DNA of 64,000 nucleotides from JACKAQ01 sp020634975 [NCBI: Calditrichia bacterium] (GCA_020634975.1 JACKAQ010000003.1:472798-536797), one strand, 5' to 3'; shown: positions 19,449 through 28,887, counted from the stretch's first letter. Notes: generated from the sequence alone by a model not told the origin. Program-made: numbers and translations.

Positions 19449-20192
19449 ATGACTTTACACCGTATACTTTTTGGGCTGATGTTGTTATCGGCGATGGTTT
19501 CTGCGCAGTCAATTTTTTTTAAACCCATTGCGGCATATTATTTACCGCGCCTAACCGATGTAAATATGAGAATCGAAGATGCTATTGATGATTTCAGGGA
19601 TAATAGTGGTCTGCCACTTCCGACCGCTGCAACATTTGGCAACAAAGTTATTTTTGGCGGTGAAATCGAATATCATCTCAGCGAAGATTATTTCGGAACA
19701 ATCCAATTGATGTTTTACAACGACGATGCTGATACACGTTTTAAATCCACATCCCCAACACCGATTCAGTTTGACTACCTCCGGGATATTTCCATGGTTG
19801 ATGTGAAAGTCAATTTTCACCAATATTTCAGTTACAGCTCCTGGCGGCGTTTTAATAAATACTTTGGCATCGGCGTTGGTATAATGCAAGTGAGCGCAAC
19901 ATCAGAAACGGTTTACATTGCCGACAATAACTCTCTAATAAATACAACCGGAGAATTTTCCGGAACAACCCTATCTGCCTCGGGTTATTTTGGCGGAGAA
20001 ATCCGACTGGCGCCGGCTTTTAAATTATGGGCGGAGGGCGGTTATCTGGTTGGAAATCCCGGACGTATGGATGGTAAAGTACGCACACTCGAAACCTCCG
20101 GTAACGTTGATACAACGTCAGAATCGTCGTTCGATCTTTCCGGTTTTTTTGTGCGCGGTGGCATCGGCTTTGCTGTCCCATTTCTGAAATAA
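19449..20192 (+). CDS. outer-membrane beta-barrel protein
   Basis: A 247-residue protein with a signal peptide (ILFGLMLLSAMVSAQ). The remainder alternates in the way of an eight-stranded barrel, with glycine and aromatic residues at regular spacing (EIEYHLSEDYFGTIQLMFY, RFNKYFGIGVGIMQVSA, FKLWAEGGYLVGNPG). It ends FFVRGGIGFAVPFLK. This fits the OmpA-like/opacity porin superfamily (outer membrane protein beta-barrel domain) common in FCB bacteria, without an OmpA peptidoglycan-binding domain. AACGGAGAA lies 6 bases before the ATG. Ligand or role unknown. Confidence 0.8.
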   Translation: MTLHRILFGLMLLSAMVSAQSIFFKPIAAYYLPRLTDVNMRIEDAIDDFRDNSGLPLPTAATFGNKVIFGGEIEYHLSEDYFGTIQLMFYNDDADTRFKSTSPTPIQFDYLRDISMVDVKVNFHQYFSYSSWRRFNKYFGIGVGIMQVSATSETVYIADNNSLINTTGEFSGTTLSASGYFGGEIRLAPAFKLWAEGGYLVGNPGRMDGKVRTLETSGNVDTTSESSFDLSGFFVRGGIGFAVPFLK

Positions 20193-20342
20193 GAAGCAAA
20201 AAATCATTAAACTTTTCAAAAAGAATTTCGAGTATTATAACACAAGCGGGGATTGATTCTTGGGTAAATTATAAGTATAAAAAAATGTCTTTCAGGCATT
20301 TTGGATCTATCAACATCTTGTGTTTTTAAGGAGTTTTAAATT

Positions 20343-20741
20343 ATGCAGGGAATTTCGATAGATGTAAACCTGGTTCACTTTATGCTGGTCATTATGGTCG
20401 TTATGTTGGTAATCCAGGCTTATGTTTTGATACGCATACGCAACGTTTTACAAGCTGTCGCAATGAATTTTGATTCGATCATCTATTTTCTGCGGCGCTT
20501 TTTGAACCAGAAAGAAAAAGCAAAAACTGAAGATACAGAAAAAATACAAATGGCAAAAACCTGCCAGTTCTGTAAACACAGATTGGCATATATCAACACC
20601 AGCCAAACCAGCGAGAACGAAGAAAATTTTTATTATCGCTGCGGATTGCGCAATATTAACGTTGCATTAAGCGACTCATGTGTGCATTTTGAAAAAGATC
20701 AATCGACACCCATCGATGATAACAATGATTTAGAATCCTGA
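20343..20741 (+). CDS. small membrane-anchored Cys-rich protein
   Basis: A 132-residue protein. One hydrophobic segment spans residues 10-30 (VHFMLVIMVVMLVIQAYVLI), followed by a basic amphipathic stretch (RRFLNQKEKAK). The soluble C-terminal half has CQFCKHR, then YYRCG and DSCVHF. These four cysteines could bind zinc or iron, which is inference. AAGGAG stands 9 bases before the ATG. No family is recognised. It sits alone between the barrel protein and a convergent peptidase gene. Confidence 0.75.
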   Translation: MQGISIDVNLVHFMLVIMVVMLVIQAYVLIRIRNVLQAVAMNFDSIIYFLRRFLNQKEKAKTEDTEKIQMAKTCQFCKHRLAYINTSQTSENEENFYYRCGLRNINVALSDSCVHFEKDQSTPIDDNNDLES

Positions 20742-20753
20742 TTTATCTGAAAT

Positions 20754-20812
20754 TAGGGGGGCGTTGCCAGTAAATTGTTTAGCCTCCTCCAGGCAATGTC
20801 CCTCATTTTTTT
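20754..20812 (+). terminator. probable terminator, imperfect stem
   Basis: AGGGGGGCGTTGCC pairs imperfectly with GGCAATGTCCCT across about 26 bases, then CA and seven T follow. It ends the small Cys protein gene and overlaps the stop of the convergent peptidase gene by two bases. Confidence 0.55.
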
Positions 20813-21761
20813 ATTCACTCCGACAAATTTCCGCAACCACTTCCCCACTATCCATAGCAAATGCAAACGCCATTCTGGATGTGTTGTGAGCAAATGCGTA
20901 TTCGCCAATTGCGTTAATTGCAATCACTCCACCTAACCCGTTAAAACGATTGTGCAACCGCTCTATCGCTTGTTTTGCGGCGATCATTGGCGATAAATTT
21001 CCAAATGCATCACAAGTTTTCAGACATAAATGGGATTGCATAATGGATTCTCCCCAACCGGTTGCCGACGCTGCGCCGGATAAATTATCTGCAAAAACGC
21101 CGGCACCGTATATCGGCGTATCGCCAACGCGTCCGGGCAATTTCCGGGGTGTCCCGCCGGTAGAAGTTGCGCCGGCCAGATTCCCGAAAACGTCCATCGC
21201 AACAGCACCAACTGTGCCCATCGGTGGCTTTTCAAATGGCTGTTTGGTGCGAAAATCGGGATTTTTTGAAATTTCGTTAAAATATGTCAACTCGCGTTCG
21301 GTCAACAATTCTGCTATCGGCGTTTCAACGATGCCCATTTGTTCTGCAAAGCGTTGTGCACCGCTGCCAACGAGCATGCAATGCTCCGTTTTTTCCATCA
21401 CCAATCGGGCCAAGCTGACCGGATGCAACAGATTTCGCACTGCCGCAACCGCGCCAAATTTCAACGCGGCGCCATCGGCGATAATCGCATCCAGCTCAAT
21501 TTCTCCGATTTCATTCAGAAACGCACCGCGTCCCGCATCAAATGTCGGATCAGCCTCTAACAAGTTGACCGCTTTTTCAACCGCGTCGAGCGCGGAAAGC
21601 CCGTTTTGCATTTGCGGGAAAATGGATTTCACCGCATTTTTCACACCATTGATGTGGGCATCCACATATTCATCGGGAATGCTCCATGCGCCGCCGTGAA
21701 CAATTAATCGCGGCTCAGCGGTACTCCGGGCGCCATCGATTGGATTATGGAACTTTTTCAT
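20811..21761 (-). CDS. iaaA: isoaspartyl peptidase / plant-type L-asparaginase
   Basis: An Ntn hydrolase of 316 residues that removes beta-aspartyl (isoaspartyl) residues from peptides and hydrolyses asparagine. The motif VHGGAW opens the domain, DAGRGAFLNEIGEIELDA (residues 76-93) is the conserved loop, and the nucleophile threonine follows autocleavage at PPMGTVGAVAMD. STGGTPRKLPGRVGDTPIYGAG (from about residue 213) supplies the substrate-binding RxGD. The N-terminal 20 residues are not hydrophobic, so the enzyme is cytoplasmic. It is divergent from moxR. Confidence 0.92.
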   Translation of the reverse strand: MKKFHNPIDGARSTAEPRLIVHGGAWSIPDEYVDAHINGVKNAVKSIFPQMQNGLSALDAVEKAVNLLEADPTFDAGRGAFLNEIGEIELDAIIADGAALKFGAVAAVRNLLHPVSLARLVMEKTEHCMLVGSGAQRFAEQMGIVETPIAELLTERELTYFNEISKNPDFRTKQPFEKPPMGTVGAVAMDVFGNLAGATSTGGTPRKLPGRVGDTPIYGAGVFADNLSGAASATGWGESIMQSHLCLKTCDAFGNLSPMIAAKQAIERLHNRFNGLGGVIAINAIGEYAFAHNTSRMAFAFAMDSGEVVAEICRSE

Positions 21762-21838
21762 AAATTTTGTCGCTAATTAACGTTAGGAAACTGTTGATCG
21801 CATTATTTTAACTGCACGAATTGCGTAAAAAATAACCA

Positions 21839-21867
21839 TTGACTCATGCGTTGGCAATCATTATAAT
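21839..21867 (+). promoter_or_regulatory. sigma70-type promoter of moxR
   Basis: TTGACT and TATAAT are separated by exactly 17 bases, a near-perfect housekeeping promoter. Transcription should start near 21874, giving a leader of about 108 bases before the ATG at 21982. Confidence 0.75.
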
Positions 21868-21981
21868 CGAGTCGATATTTAATTGCAATCCGGAAACAGT
21901 GCTATCACAATTGCAGTAAAGAATGTTGCAAAGATGATCGCCAAAAGCACTGATTTTGAACTTGCACTGAGAAAGGAATTC

Positions 21982-22986
21982 ATGAGCACACAAAACGACA
22001 TACCCCGCGAAGAAGTTCAATTGTTGGAAAATCTGACCGATTTGAACAGCCAAATTCTTTCAGAAATTCATAAAGTGATTGTTGGACAGCAGGAAGTTAT
22101 CGAACAGCTGATCATCTCGCTGTTTTCGCGCGGCCACTGTTTGCTAGTCGGCGTGCCCGGATTGGCAAAAACGCTGCTCATCAACACTCTTGCGGATGTG
22201 CTGGATTTAAAATTCAGCCGCATCCAGTTCACTCCGGATTTGATGCCGTCGGACATCACCGGCACAGAAATCATCGAAGAAGACCGGTCAAGCGGAAAAA
22301 AAGCGTTCCGTTTTATCAAAGGACCCATCTTTGCGAACATCATTTTGGCGGATGAAATTAACCGAACCCCGCCAAAAACGCAGGCTGCGCTGCTCGAAGC
22401 GATGCAGGAACACAAAGTTACCAGCGGCGGCGAAGATATGCGGCTGGACGAACCGTTTTTTGTGTTGGCTACCCAAAACCCGATCGAACAGGAAGGCACG
22501 TATCCGTTGCCGGAAGCACAGTTGGACCGTTTCATGTTCAATTTGTGGATTGATTATCCGAGTTTTCAGGAGGAAATGGATATTGTGAAAGCCACAACCG
22601 GCAACTTCCGTCCGGAACTGAAAAAAGTGATGAATGCGGAACAAATTATCGCCAGCCAGAATGTGTTGCGTAAAATTCCGGTGGCCGATAATGTGATCGA
22701 ATATGCTGTAAAATTGGTGAACCTCACCCGCCCGAGTTACGCTAACGCGCCGGAATTTGTCAAAAAATGGATCAATTGGGGCGCCGGACCGCGGGCATCG
22801 CAATATTTGATTTTGGGTGCCAAAACCCGTGCGGCTTTGCAGGGACGTTATACGCCATCCGAGGCAGATGTCCGCGCATGCGCTATTCCAGTGTTGCGGC
22901 ACAGGATCGTCACCAATTTCAACGCCGAAGCCGAAGGTGTCACCACGATGGATGTGGTTAAAAAGCTTTTTGAGCACATCAAATAA
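21982..22986 (+). CDS. MoxR-family AAA+ ATPase
   Basis: A 334-residue AAA+ ATPase of the MoxR class, chaperone-like proteins that help assemble metalloenzymes or cell-surface complexes. Walker A is GVPGLAKT, Walker B IILADEINR, sensor 1 LATQNPIEQEGTYPLPEAQLDRF (around residues 160-182). The C-terminal lid ends with MDVVKKLFEHI. The ATG at 21982 has AAAGGA 5 bases upstream, so the 33-codon upstream extension is not translated. MoxR genes usually precede DUF58 and VWA-domain genes. Here a terminator follows directly, so the partner genes must be elsewhere. Confidence 0.9.
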   Translation: MSTQNDIPREEVQLLENLTDLNSQILSEIHKVIVGQQEVIEQLIISLFSRGHCLLVGVPGLAKTLLINTLADVLDLKFSRIQFTPDLMPSDITGTEIIEEDRSSGKKAFRFIKGPIFANIILADEINRTPPKTQAALLEAMQEHKVTSGGEDMRLDEPFFVLATQNPIEQEGTYPLPEAQLDRFMFNLWIDYPSFQEEMDIVKATTGNFRPELKKVMNAEQIIASQNVLRKIPVADNVIEYAVKLVNLTRPSYANAPEFVKKWINWGAGPRASQYLILGAKTRAALQGRYTPSEADVRACAIPVLRHRIVTNFNAEAEGVTTMDVVKKLFEHIK

Positions 22987-23002
22987 TTTATATGTTGATA
23001 AA

Positions 23003-23037
23003 TAAAAAAAGGCGAACAAGTTGTTCGCCTTTTTTAT
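23003..23037. terminator. bidirectional terminator
   Basis: GGCGAAC-AAGTT-GTTCGCC flanked by a run of seven A and a run of T. It ends both moxR (+) and the convergent outer-membrane protein gene (-). Confidence 0.9.
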
Positions 23038-23075
23038 TTCACCAAACCTGCACTTCCCCAAACTAAATATTTACA

Positions 23076-24560
23076 TTAATTTATCGGTATCGCCAGTGTA
23101 ATGTGATGGGTCAACACATGAGCCTCCTGCAACGAGAGCGAACCGGCTGGTGCCAAAATAATATCGCTGGTATCAAATTCCGCGCGGGAGACGAACATGT
23201 TGCCAAATGCCAAACCCGGCTGTCCGGTGCCGACGGTTACTTTTGCCGTATAGCCAATTTCGACCGTCGGGAAATGCCAGCTTAGCCCAATTCGCGGTGA
23301 CCATTCCGTCCAGCTTTCCCGCTGTGACCGGGAAAACGGCACCACATAATTGTCCTGATCCAGCCAATATTGATACTGCAAAATTTCAATCCCGATCTGG
23401 AATCCGAAAACATTGTTTATCGGGTGTTGCTCCAGTCCCATCCTGAAAATCCAGTTGGTAAATTCAAAATGATTCTCGACCGTTTTATTGCCCGCAGAAA
23501 TGATCGTGCCAATGCCGGAAATCATTTCGCTTTCCGCATTTGCCCATGTATGGCTCCAAACCGGTTCAAAAATGAGATCGATGCCGAAGCGTACCGGCGC
23601 AAAATCCCGGGAGATGCCCACGCCAAAATTGAATGCCCAGGTGTTACCGGGATCGCGCGGAATGTTCATAATTTCATAATTGGGAATTTTGGGGTGATCT
23701 TTGTAATTCGCTGTGAAAATGCCACCGATATTCCACCCCGTTTCGCGGTTGATCGGCTGGCGATACCCCAAATGCAAACCCATCGTTCGGGTAAGATCAC
23801 GGTTATGGACGGTTATATCCTCAAAATTTTGGTACCCGAAAATCGGGTCCGGATTCGCCCACCAGTAGGGATATTTTGCATCTTGTGTCATATCGTAAGT
23901 GTGATAAAACAACACTGCCTCCATTTGCCGTGACGGACGATCACTCAACAATCCCAGCCGCATGTCCCATACTTTTCCCGATTGTTCCACACTATTGCTG
24001 TTGGCATACAAAAATTCGGTACCTTCCACAGCTTTGAGCCCGGAATATGCGATGCCCAACCCCAGAGCAGTATTTTCAGAAATTTGTTTTCCCAAAAAGC
24101 CTTGTGCATAAAAATTGTGCCGCTGTTTGTTACGTAAAGCGCTGCCGTCAACAAACGAATTTTCGATCCAGGGTCCCCAAAAAAAGGTTTGTCGGGGCGG
24201 TTCTTTCATTTGCTGGACACTGAGCATCACGCCGCCAAAAATGTTTTTGTGCCGCACCATCACGCCCAACGGCATGGTAAGCGCGCTGCCGTTTTCATCG
24301 GATATGTTGTAATAAGTAGGCGAGCTAAACAATTGTATTTTTTGAATCTGTGCACCTTTCGCGGGGTTTACAAACGGATCAGAATAGGGATCATCCAACG
24401 CAATTGCAACCCCACCAATGCCCAAATTTTTTGTTGGTGAAACCAACCCCTGATCTCCGGTGGCGACAGGCACCGTTTTCAACCCGATAAACTGTGCATT
24501 TACAATTCCCGTGAACAGACAAATTGCCCCCAACGCCAGCCATTTTCGCAAATAACGCAT
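23076..24560 (-). CDS. exported protein, probable outer-membrane barrel
   Basis: A 494-residue protein of unknown function. The signal peptide (WLALGAICLFTGIVNAQ) is followed by FIGLKTVPVATGDQGLVSP. Next is NLGIGGVAIALDDPYSDPFVNPAKGAQ (residues about 46-72), which is a pattern shared with PorV/FadL-like FCB outer-membrane proteins. The remainder consists of alternating strands with aromatic residues and ends LTHHITLAIPIN. The ATG at 24560 has GGAG 6 bases upstream. A role in transport or in type IX-linked shuttling is possible but not shown. It is divergent from the PP2C gene. Confidence 0.75.
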   Translation of the reverse strand: MRYLRKWLALGAICLFTGIVNAQFIGLKTVPVATGDQGLVSPTKNLGIGGVAIALDDPYSDPFVNPAKGAQIQKIQLFSSPTYYNISDENGSALTMPLGVMVRHKNIFGGVMLSVQQMKEPPRQTFFWGPWIENSFVDGSALRNKQRHNFYAQGFLGKQISENTALGLGIAYSGLKAVEGTEFLYANSNSVEQSGKVWDMRLGLLSDRPSRQMEAVLFYHTYDMTQDAKYPYWWANPDPIFGYQNFEDITVHNRDLTRTMGLHLGYRQPINRETGWNIGGIFTANYKDHPKIPNYEIMNIPRDPGNTWAFNFGVGISRDFAPVRFGIDLIFEPVWSHTWANAESEMISGIGTIISAGNKTVENHFEFTNWIFRMGLEQHPINNVFGFQIGIEILQYQYWLDQDNYVVPFSRSQRESWTEWSPRIGLSWHFPTVEIGYTAKVTVGTGQPGLAFGNMFVSRAEFDTSDIILAPAGSLSLQEAHVLTHHITLAIPIN

Positions 24561-24915
24561 CACAATCTCCTTTTCAGCCAATCACCGATTTATCAATTTA
24601 TACTGCATCATTTGCAATTCTCCTGCCAATTTTAAATTATGAAAAAATGCCTGAAAATTGAGATTTTATGGGAGAAATTGACTCATTTTTATTGAATGGT
24701 CTTGGATTCCGTTATCAATTTTTCGAAACAGATTCAAATTTTCGAATAGAAAATTTATGGATTTGGAATTCACTTCTGGCGTTTTGCTTATTGGTTGATT
24801 ACTTGATTTTCACTAAATTTGCAAATATATTGCAAAACTAATTTGCCCCCCGGAAACAAAACGGGATAAGCTCCGCGAATAGGCGGTTTACAAAAAATCG
24901 ATATCTGGAAGTATT
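24561..24915. other. divergent intergenic region with PP2C promoter
   Basis: A stretch of 355 AT-rich bases. On the plus strand TTGATT (24803-24808) and TATATT (24826-24831) are 17 bases apart, placing a start near 24838 for the PP2C gene. The same two hexamers with the same spacing drive the B12 riboswitch transcript. Nothing else is recognisable. Confidence 0.6.
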
Positions 24916-25704
24916 ATGTTGAAAATTTTTGGTCAAACCGATGTTGGGAAAGTACGAAACAATAATGAAGATCACTTTTTGGTGATGCAAACCACCAGCG
25001 ACAGTATCGATAAATTACCCCAAATATTCGCAGTCCCAACCACTGTTTCACCAGCAATTTTGATGGTTTCCGACGGAATGGGTGGTGCGGCAGCGGGCGA
25101 AGTTGCCAGCTTGATGGCAGTAAATACGGTTGCCGAGTGGTTTAAATCATCTGAAAATGAGTTCTCCGATCCCATTACAGCCATCGATGATGCGTTACAG
25201 CAGGCAAACCGAAATATAATCGAATATGCGAAAACACATCAGGGAAAATACGGGATGGGTGCAACCGGAACGCTGGCGGTTGTTTTTGGTAAACGACTGG
25301 TGATCGGACAGGTTGGTGATAGCCGTGCCTACCTCATTCGCAATAACGCAATCCGGCAACTCACCCGCGACCAATCTTTTGTGAATCAATTGGTTGAAGC
25401 AGGCAAAATTACCGAAGAAGAAGCCGAAATTCACCCGCGCCGCAACATTATTTTGCAGGCATTGGGAAACGAGGAAAAACTTGACGTCGTGATTTCTGAG
25501 GAAGAATTACAATCCGGCGATAAATTGCTGCTTTGCAGCGACGGATTAAGCGGGATGATTCCCAAAAATGAGCTGCTGGAAATTGTTACCGCTTCTTCCG
25601 ATATAGCCAGCACAACTGCGCAACTAATTCAACGGGCGAATGAATTGGGTGGGATTGACAATATTACGGTTGTATGCGCAAGCTGGGATGACGAAACAGC
25701 ATAA
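24916..25704 (+). CDS. PP2C-family serine/threonine protein phosphatase
   Basis: A cytoplasmic metal-dependent phosphatase of 262 residues. The PPM motifs are in order: TDVGKVRNNNEDHF (motif 1), VSDGMGGAAAGE (metal-binding), MGATGTLAVV, GQVGDSRAYLIR, LTRDQSF, CSDGLSGM and GGIDNITVVCA. This matches bacterial Stp/PrpC-type enzymes of about 250 residues. Such genes usually sit next to a Hanks-type kinase, but none is present here. The N-terminus carries an insertion (TTSDSIDKLPQIFAVPTTVS, residues 26-45) between motifs 1 and 2. GGAAGTATT precedes the ATG. Confidence 0.93.
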   Translation: MLKIFGQTDVGKVRNNNEDHFLVMQTTSDSIDKLPQIFAVPTTVSPAILMVSDGMGGAAAGEVASLMAVNTVAEWFKSSENEFSDPITAIDDALQQANRNIIEYAKTHQGKYGMGATGTLAVVFGKRLVIGQVGDSRAYLIRNNAIRQLTRDQSFVNQLVEAGKITEEEAEIHPRRNIILQALGNEEKLDVVISEEELQSGDKLLLCSDGLSGMIPKNELLEIVTASSDIASTTAQLIQRANELGGIDNITVVCASWDDETA

Positions 25705-25710
25705 TGGCGG

Positions 25711-25742
25711 CAAAAAAAACGGGGGTCAACAATCAACCCCCG
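25711..25742 (-). terminator. intrinsic terminator, minus strand
   Basis: CGGGGGT-CAACAATCA-ACCCCCG with eight A before it on the plus strand, which gives a T-run on the minus strand. It ends transcripts coming from the FloA side. Confidence 0.75.
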
Positions 25743-25865
25743 ATGTGAATAGGTACTCCTTAGTTTACAGCTCCCCGAGATATTTCTCAATTATCACATA
25801 AAAGTAAAGAGCCGTTGAGATTATTATTTTTCTCAAAAATAATTTATTTTTTCATTTTTTGCGAA

Positions 25866-25893
25866 TAAAAAAGGCGCTAAAATAGCGCCTTTT
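25866..25893. terminator. bidirectional terminator
   Basis: GGCGCTA-AAA-TAGCGCC with six A before and four T after. It lies between the PP2C gene (+) and the broken gene (-). Confidence 0.8.
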
Positions 25894-25910
25894 AACATCA
25901 GTAAAAACAA

Positions 25911-26494
25911 TTATTTGATACAGTTACTATCTATCCAATGGAATCCCCGGTCCACGATAAAATACCGGTTTTTTAGAATTTCATTGAGTAAAATTGCGTT
26001 ACGTAACGAATCGGTATCTTTCAGCAAGTTACTCAAATTGGATCTTTTTTGCCGGTTGAAACTGTAATTCCTGATGTTAACATTTCTTCCAGCTCTTGCT
26101 GTTTTGCTTTTTCTTCTGCTAATTGCCGCTTTTTTGCTGCAATTCCTGCAGCGATTGCTCGGCGTAGCCACCTTCGGCCATCGATGCAGCTTTGCGTTGA
26201 GCCTGTTTATCAACCGGCTTCTCAACTGGCTCTTGAACGACAACAGGCTCCGGTTGCTGATGCTCCCTTTCCAGCTTTTCGGCTTCTTCTATCCAGCGTC
26301 GCAAAAATCCGGAAGGTGTTCCCGGTTTTGCTCACCTGCCGGTTTGCCAGCCGGTTTCTGCGCCTGGCGGACTGGTCCGGGTTTGCTGGTTGCTGTCTCG
26401 GTGGCACTTTTGGGGCACCACCGGATTTTTTCTGCAGCAAATTGAACAACGTATAAATGGCGTAAAATATTAAAATACCGATTAATTGTTCCAT
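25911..26494 (-). pseudogene. membrane-anchored Gln/Glu-rich protein, four frameshifts
   Basis: The region codes for one protein of about 194 residues only if four frameshifts are allowed. It starts at the ATG 26494 with [21 protein letters not shown] (membrane segment, overlapping the floA stop as TGATG). It passes to a second frame (QAQKPAGKPAGEQ), then a third (GFLRRWIEEAEKLEREHQQ...), then back to the first (KRQLAEEKAKQQELEEMLTSG). It ends in the second frame (NLLKDTDSLRNAILLNEIL...IDSNCIK). Each step equals a one-base loss in the same direction, and two steps fall at A-runs. It is either a decaying gene or a cluster of sequencing errors. The intact product would be anchored beside FloA. 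Family unknown. Confidence 0.7.
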
Positions 26495-27516
26495 CAATCA
26501 CTCATTTTATTCGGGTTTTCAGCTTTTGTCATCTTTTTCTCGGAGTCATCAGCGATGCTTTGACGCATGGAAGTATCCGATTGGATGTTCTTCAAATTGT
26601 AATAATCGAACACACCCAGTTTTCCTTCTTCAAATGCTTTGGCAATCGCTTGCGGCACTTGTGCTTCCGCTTCAACCACTTTCGCGCGCATTTCCTGAGT
26701 ACGGGCTTTCATTTCCTGTTCCTGTGCAACTGCCATTGCGCGGCGGGTTTCGGCTTTCGCCTGCGCCACTTTCAGGTCTGCACCAGCCTGATCTGCCTGC
26801 AAAAATGCGCCAACGTTTTTGCCCACATCCACATCCGCGATATCGATGGATAAAATTTCAAACGCGGTGCCCGAATCCAATCCCCGGCTGAGCACTTTTT
26901 TGGAAATTTGATCGGGATTTTCCAACACAACTTTGTAAGAATCTGCTGAACCGATTGCCGATACAATACCTTCACCGACCCGCGCGATGATCGTATCTTC
27001 TGTTGCGCCACCAACCAACCGCTGCAAATTGGCACGAACAGTAACGCGGGCGCTGGCATTCAGTTGGATACCATCTTTGGCAACTGCCGAAATTTTTCCC
27101 TGTTTGGGGCTATCGATAACTTTAGGATTTACACTGGTTTGCACCGCTTCCAGCACATTTCGGCCGGCAAGGTCGATAGCTGTTGCTAATTTAAAATCGA
27201 GATCGATTCCCGCTTTATCCGCTGCAATGAGCGCATCAACAACCCGCTTTACATTACCACCGGCGAGATAGTGGGTTTCCAGTAATTCTGTGGTTACATT
27301 TAAACCGGCCTTACGAGCATTGATCAGTACATTCACAATAAGCGCAGGGGAAATTTTCCGCAAACGCATACCAACCAAACTCAACAAACTTACTCTCACA
27401 CGAGATGCAATGGCAGTAACCCACAACTGAACGGGGATAAAATAGAAAAACAACATCAGCAAAAGGACGACAGCAATAAATCCGCCGATGCCTAAAAACG
27501 GTCCTAAAAAACTCAT
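26494..27516 (-). CDS. floA: flotillin-like protein FloA
   Basis: A membrane scaffold protein of the SPFH/UPF0365 family that marks fluid membrane microdomains. One N-terminal hydrophobic segment (residues 8-30) is followed by the SPFH core (VWVTAI-type start at 32, [27 protein letters not shown]). After it comes a long helical part rich in Glu and Ala ([20 protein letters not shown]). The length of 340 is normal. It follows the nfeD gene by 30 bases, the standard FloA-NfeD pairing. The last codons overlap the next gene (TGATG), so translation is coupled to the broken downstream gene. Confidence 0.93.
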   Translation of the reverse strand: MSFLGPFLGIGGFIAVVLLLMLFFYFIPVQLWVTAIASRVRVSLLSLVGMRLRKISPALIVNVLINARKAGLNVTTELLETHYLAGGNVKRVVDALIAADKAGIDLDFKLATAIDLAGRNVLEAVQTSVNPKVIDSPKQGKISAVAKDGIQLNASARVTVRANLQRLVGGATEDTIIARVGEGIVSAIGSADSYKVVLENPDQISKKVLSRGLDSGTAFEILSIDIADVDVGKNVGAFLQADQAGADLKVAQAKAETRRAMAVAQEQEMKARTQEMRAKVVEAEAQVPQAIAKAFEEGKLGVFDYYNLKNIQSDTSMRQSIADDSEKKMTKAENPNKMSD

Positions 27517-27546
27517 ATAGCCTCCAGTAGAATGTGTTTTGTTGTA

Positions 27547-28887
27547 TTACGAATCTTCTGTTATCTCTTTTCCGGTTTTTTGTTCGCGAACAATCAGCCG
27601 GTAACCATCGATATGCACAATTTTGATGGGCGTATTTATTTCGATAAATCCGCCTTCGCTGACAACATCGAGCCGTTCGCCGCTAAATTGCCCGATACCG
27701 GACGGACGCAACGGCGTAACCGCAACACCGGTTTTGCCAACGTGGCGACTGTAATCTTTGTTGACCACATATCCGGATTCGCGTTTTTGTTCATCGCCGA
27801 GGCTGATTTTTCGCCAAATGCTGGTGTTGGGCAAAAATCGCGCGACGATAACCGCCGCGACCATCGTCAATGTCAGCGATCCGAAAATACGATACGCCGC
27901 ATTGGAAAAATCGCTGAATGTCACCGTTTCGAAGCTGCCGATTAAACTGAGATAAATACCTGCAACCAATGCTAAAACGCCGGCTATCCCGGCGACGCCA
28001 AATCCCGGCAAAATAAAAATCTCCACCAATAATAACGCAACGCCAGCAAAAAACAGGATTATTTCAACAGCGCTGGCCAGACTGATGATGTAATGGCTTC
28101 CGAAAAACAGCCCCAAACACAACAATCCCAACGTCCCGGGCAATCCCCAGCCGGGCGATTTTATCTCGATAAAAAGTCCCAATAATCCCAACGAAATCAG
28201 CAGGGAACTGATTACCGGTCCGGTGAAAAACCGCACCAATTCTTCCGCCCAGTTCACACTATTGTAAACAATTTCTTCTTCGCCATAGCCAAGACTGTCC
28301 AAAAATGCTTCGAGTGTTGGCGTAATTGCATCGGCAATTTTCCATTTTATGGCATCGTCTGCGGTGAGGGTGATGAGTTTACCTTTTTCGGACAATCCTT
28401 CCACAACAACGTCTTCGTCAACCATGCCTTCGGCGATCATCCGGTTGCGCCCGTTGCGTTCTGCTGTGGCGCCCATTTCCGCACGAAAATAGGAAATCTG
28501 TTTCTCGGAACCCTTTTCACCCTGCTGATTTACAACGGTCGCCGCACCGATGGAACTGCCGGGCGTCATCCCGATTTTGGTGCAGGACAAGCTGATCAAC
28601 GCACCCGCACTGATCGCCCGTTTATTCACATACGCGATCGTCGGCAGATCCGTATTCAACAAAATATCCTTGATTTGCGTGGCGGCATCCACCCGCCCGC
28701 CAAATGTGTTCACTTCCAGCACAATGGCTTTGGCGTCCGCAGCTTTGGCATCTTCGATAACCCTTTCGATGTATGGCGGCAGCCCGAGATCGATTGTTCC
28801 GGAAATTTCAATATGATAGACTTGTGCGGCAGCGGTGCCCGCCCAAATCATCAGTGCTGCAAAAAAAATGTTCAACTTATGTTTCAT
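27547..28887 (-). CDS. nfeD: NfeD-family membrane serine protease
   Basis: A long-form NfeD (446 residues). It has a signal peptide (NIFFAALMIWAGTAAAQ), then a ClpP-like protease domain with NTFGGRVDAATQIKDIL and the serine in NKRAISAGALISLSC, plus the lysine-bearing region after GMTPGSSIGAA. Several membrane segments follow (about residues 215-340), and a C-terminal OB-fold ends the protein (GKTGVAVTPLRPSGIGQFSGERLDVVSEG, from about residue 386). It works at the membrane with the flotillin encoded next, as in other bacteria. The exact substrate is unknown; archaeal relatives cleave stomatin partners. Confidence 0.93.
   Translation of the reverse strand: MKHKLNIFFAALMIWAGTAAAQVYHIEISGTIDLGLPPYIERVIEDAKAADAKAIVLEVNTFGGRVDAATQIKDILLNTDLPTIAYVNKRAISAGALISLSCTKIGMTPGSSIGAATVVNQQGEKGSEKQISYFRAEMGATAERNGRNRMIAEGMVDEDVVVEGLSEKGKLITLTADDAIKWKIADAITPTLEAFLDSLGYGEEEIVYNSVNWAEELVRFFTGPVISSLLISLGLLGLFIEIKSPGWGLPGTLGLLCLGLFFGSHYIISLASAVEIILFFAGVALLLVEIFILPGFGVAGIAGVLALVAGIYLSLIGSFETVTFSDFSNAAYRIFGSLTLTMVAAVIVARFLPNTSIWRKISLGDEQKRESGYVVNKDYSRHVGKTGVAVTPLRPSGIGQFSGERLDVVSEGGFIEINTPIKIVHIDGYRLIVREQKTGKEITEDS

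Noticed and set aside
21982-22986. MoxR as part of a tellurite or gas-vesicle operon
   Set aside because: There are no neighbouring ter or gvp genes and a terminator follows directly.
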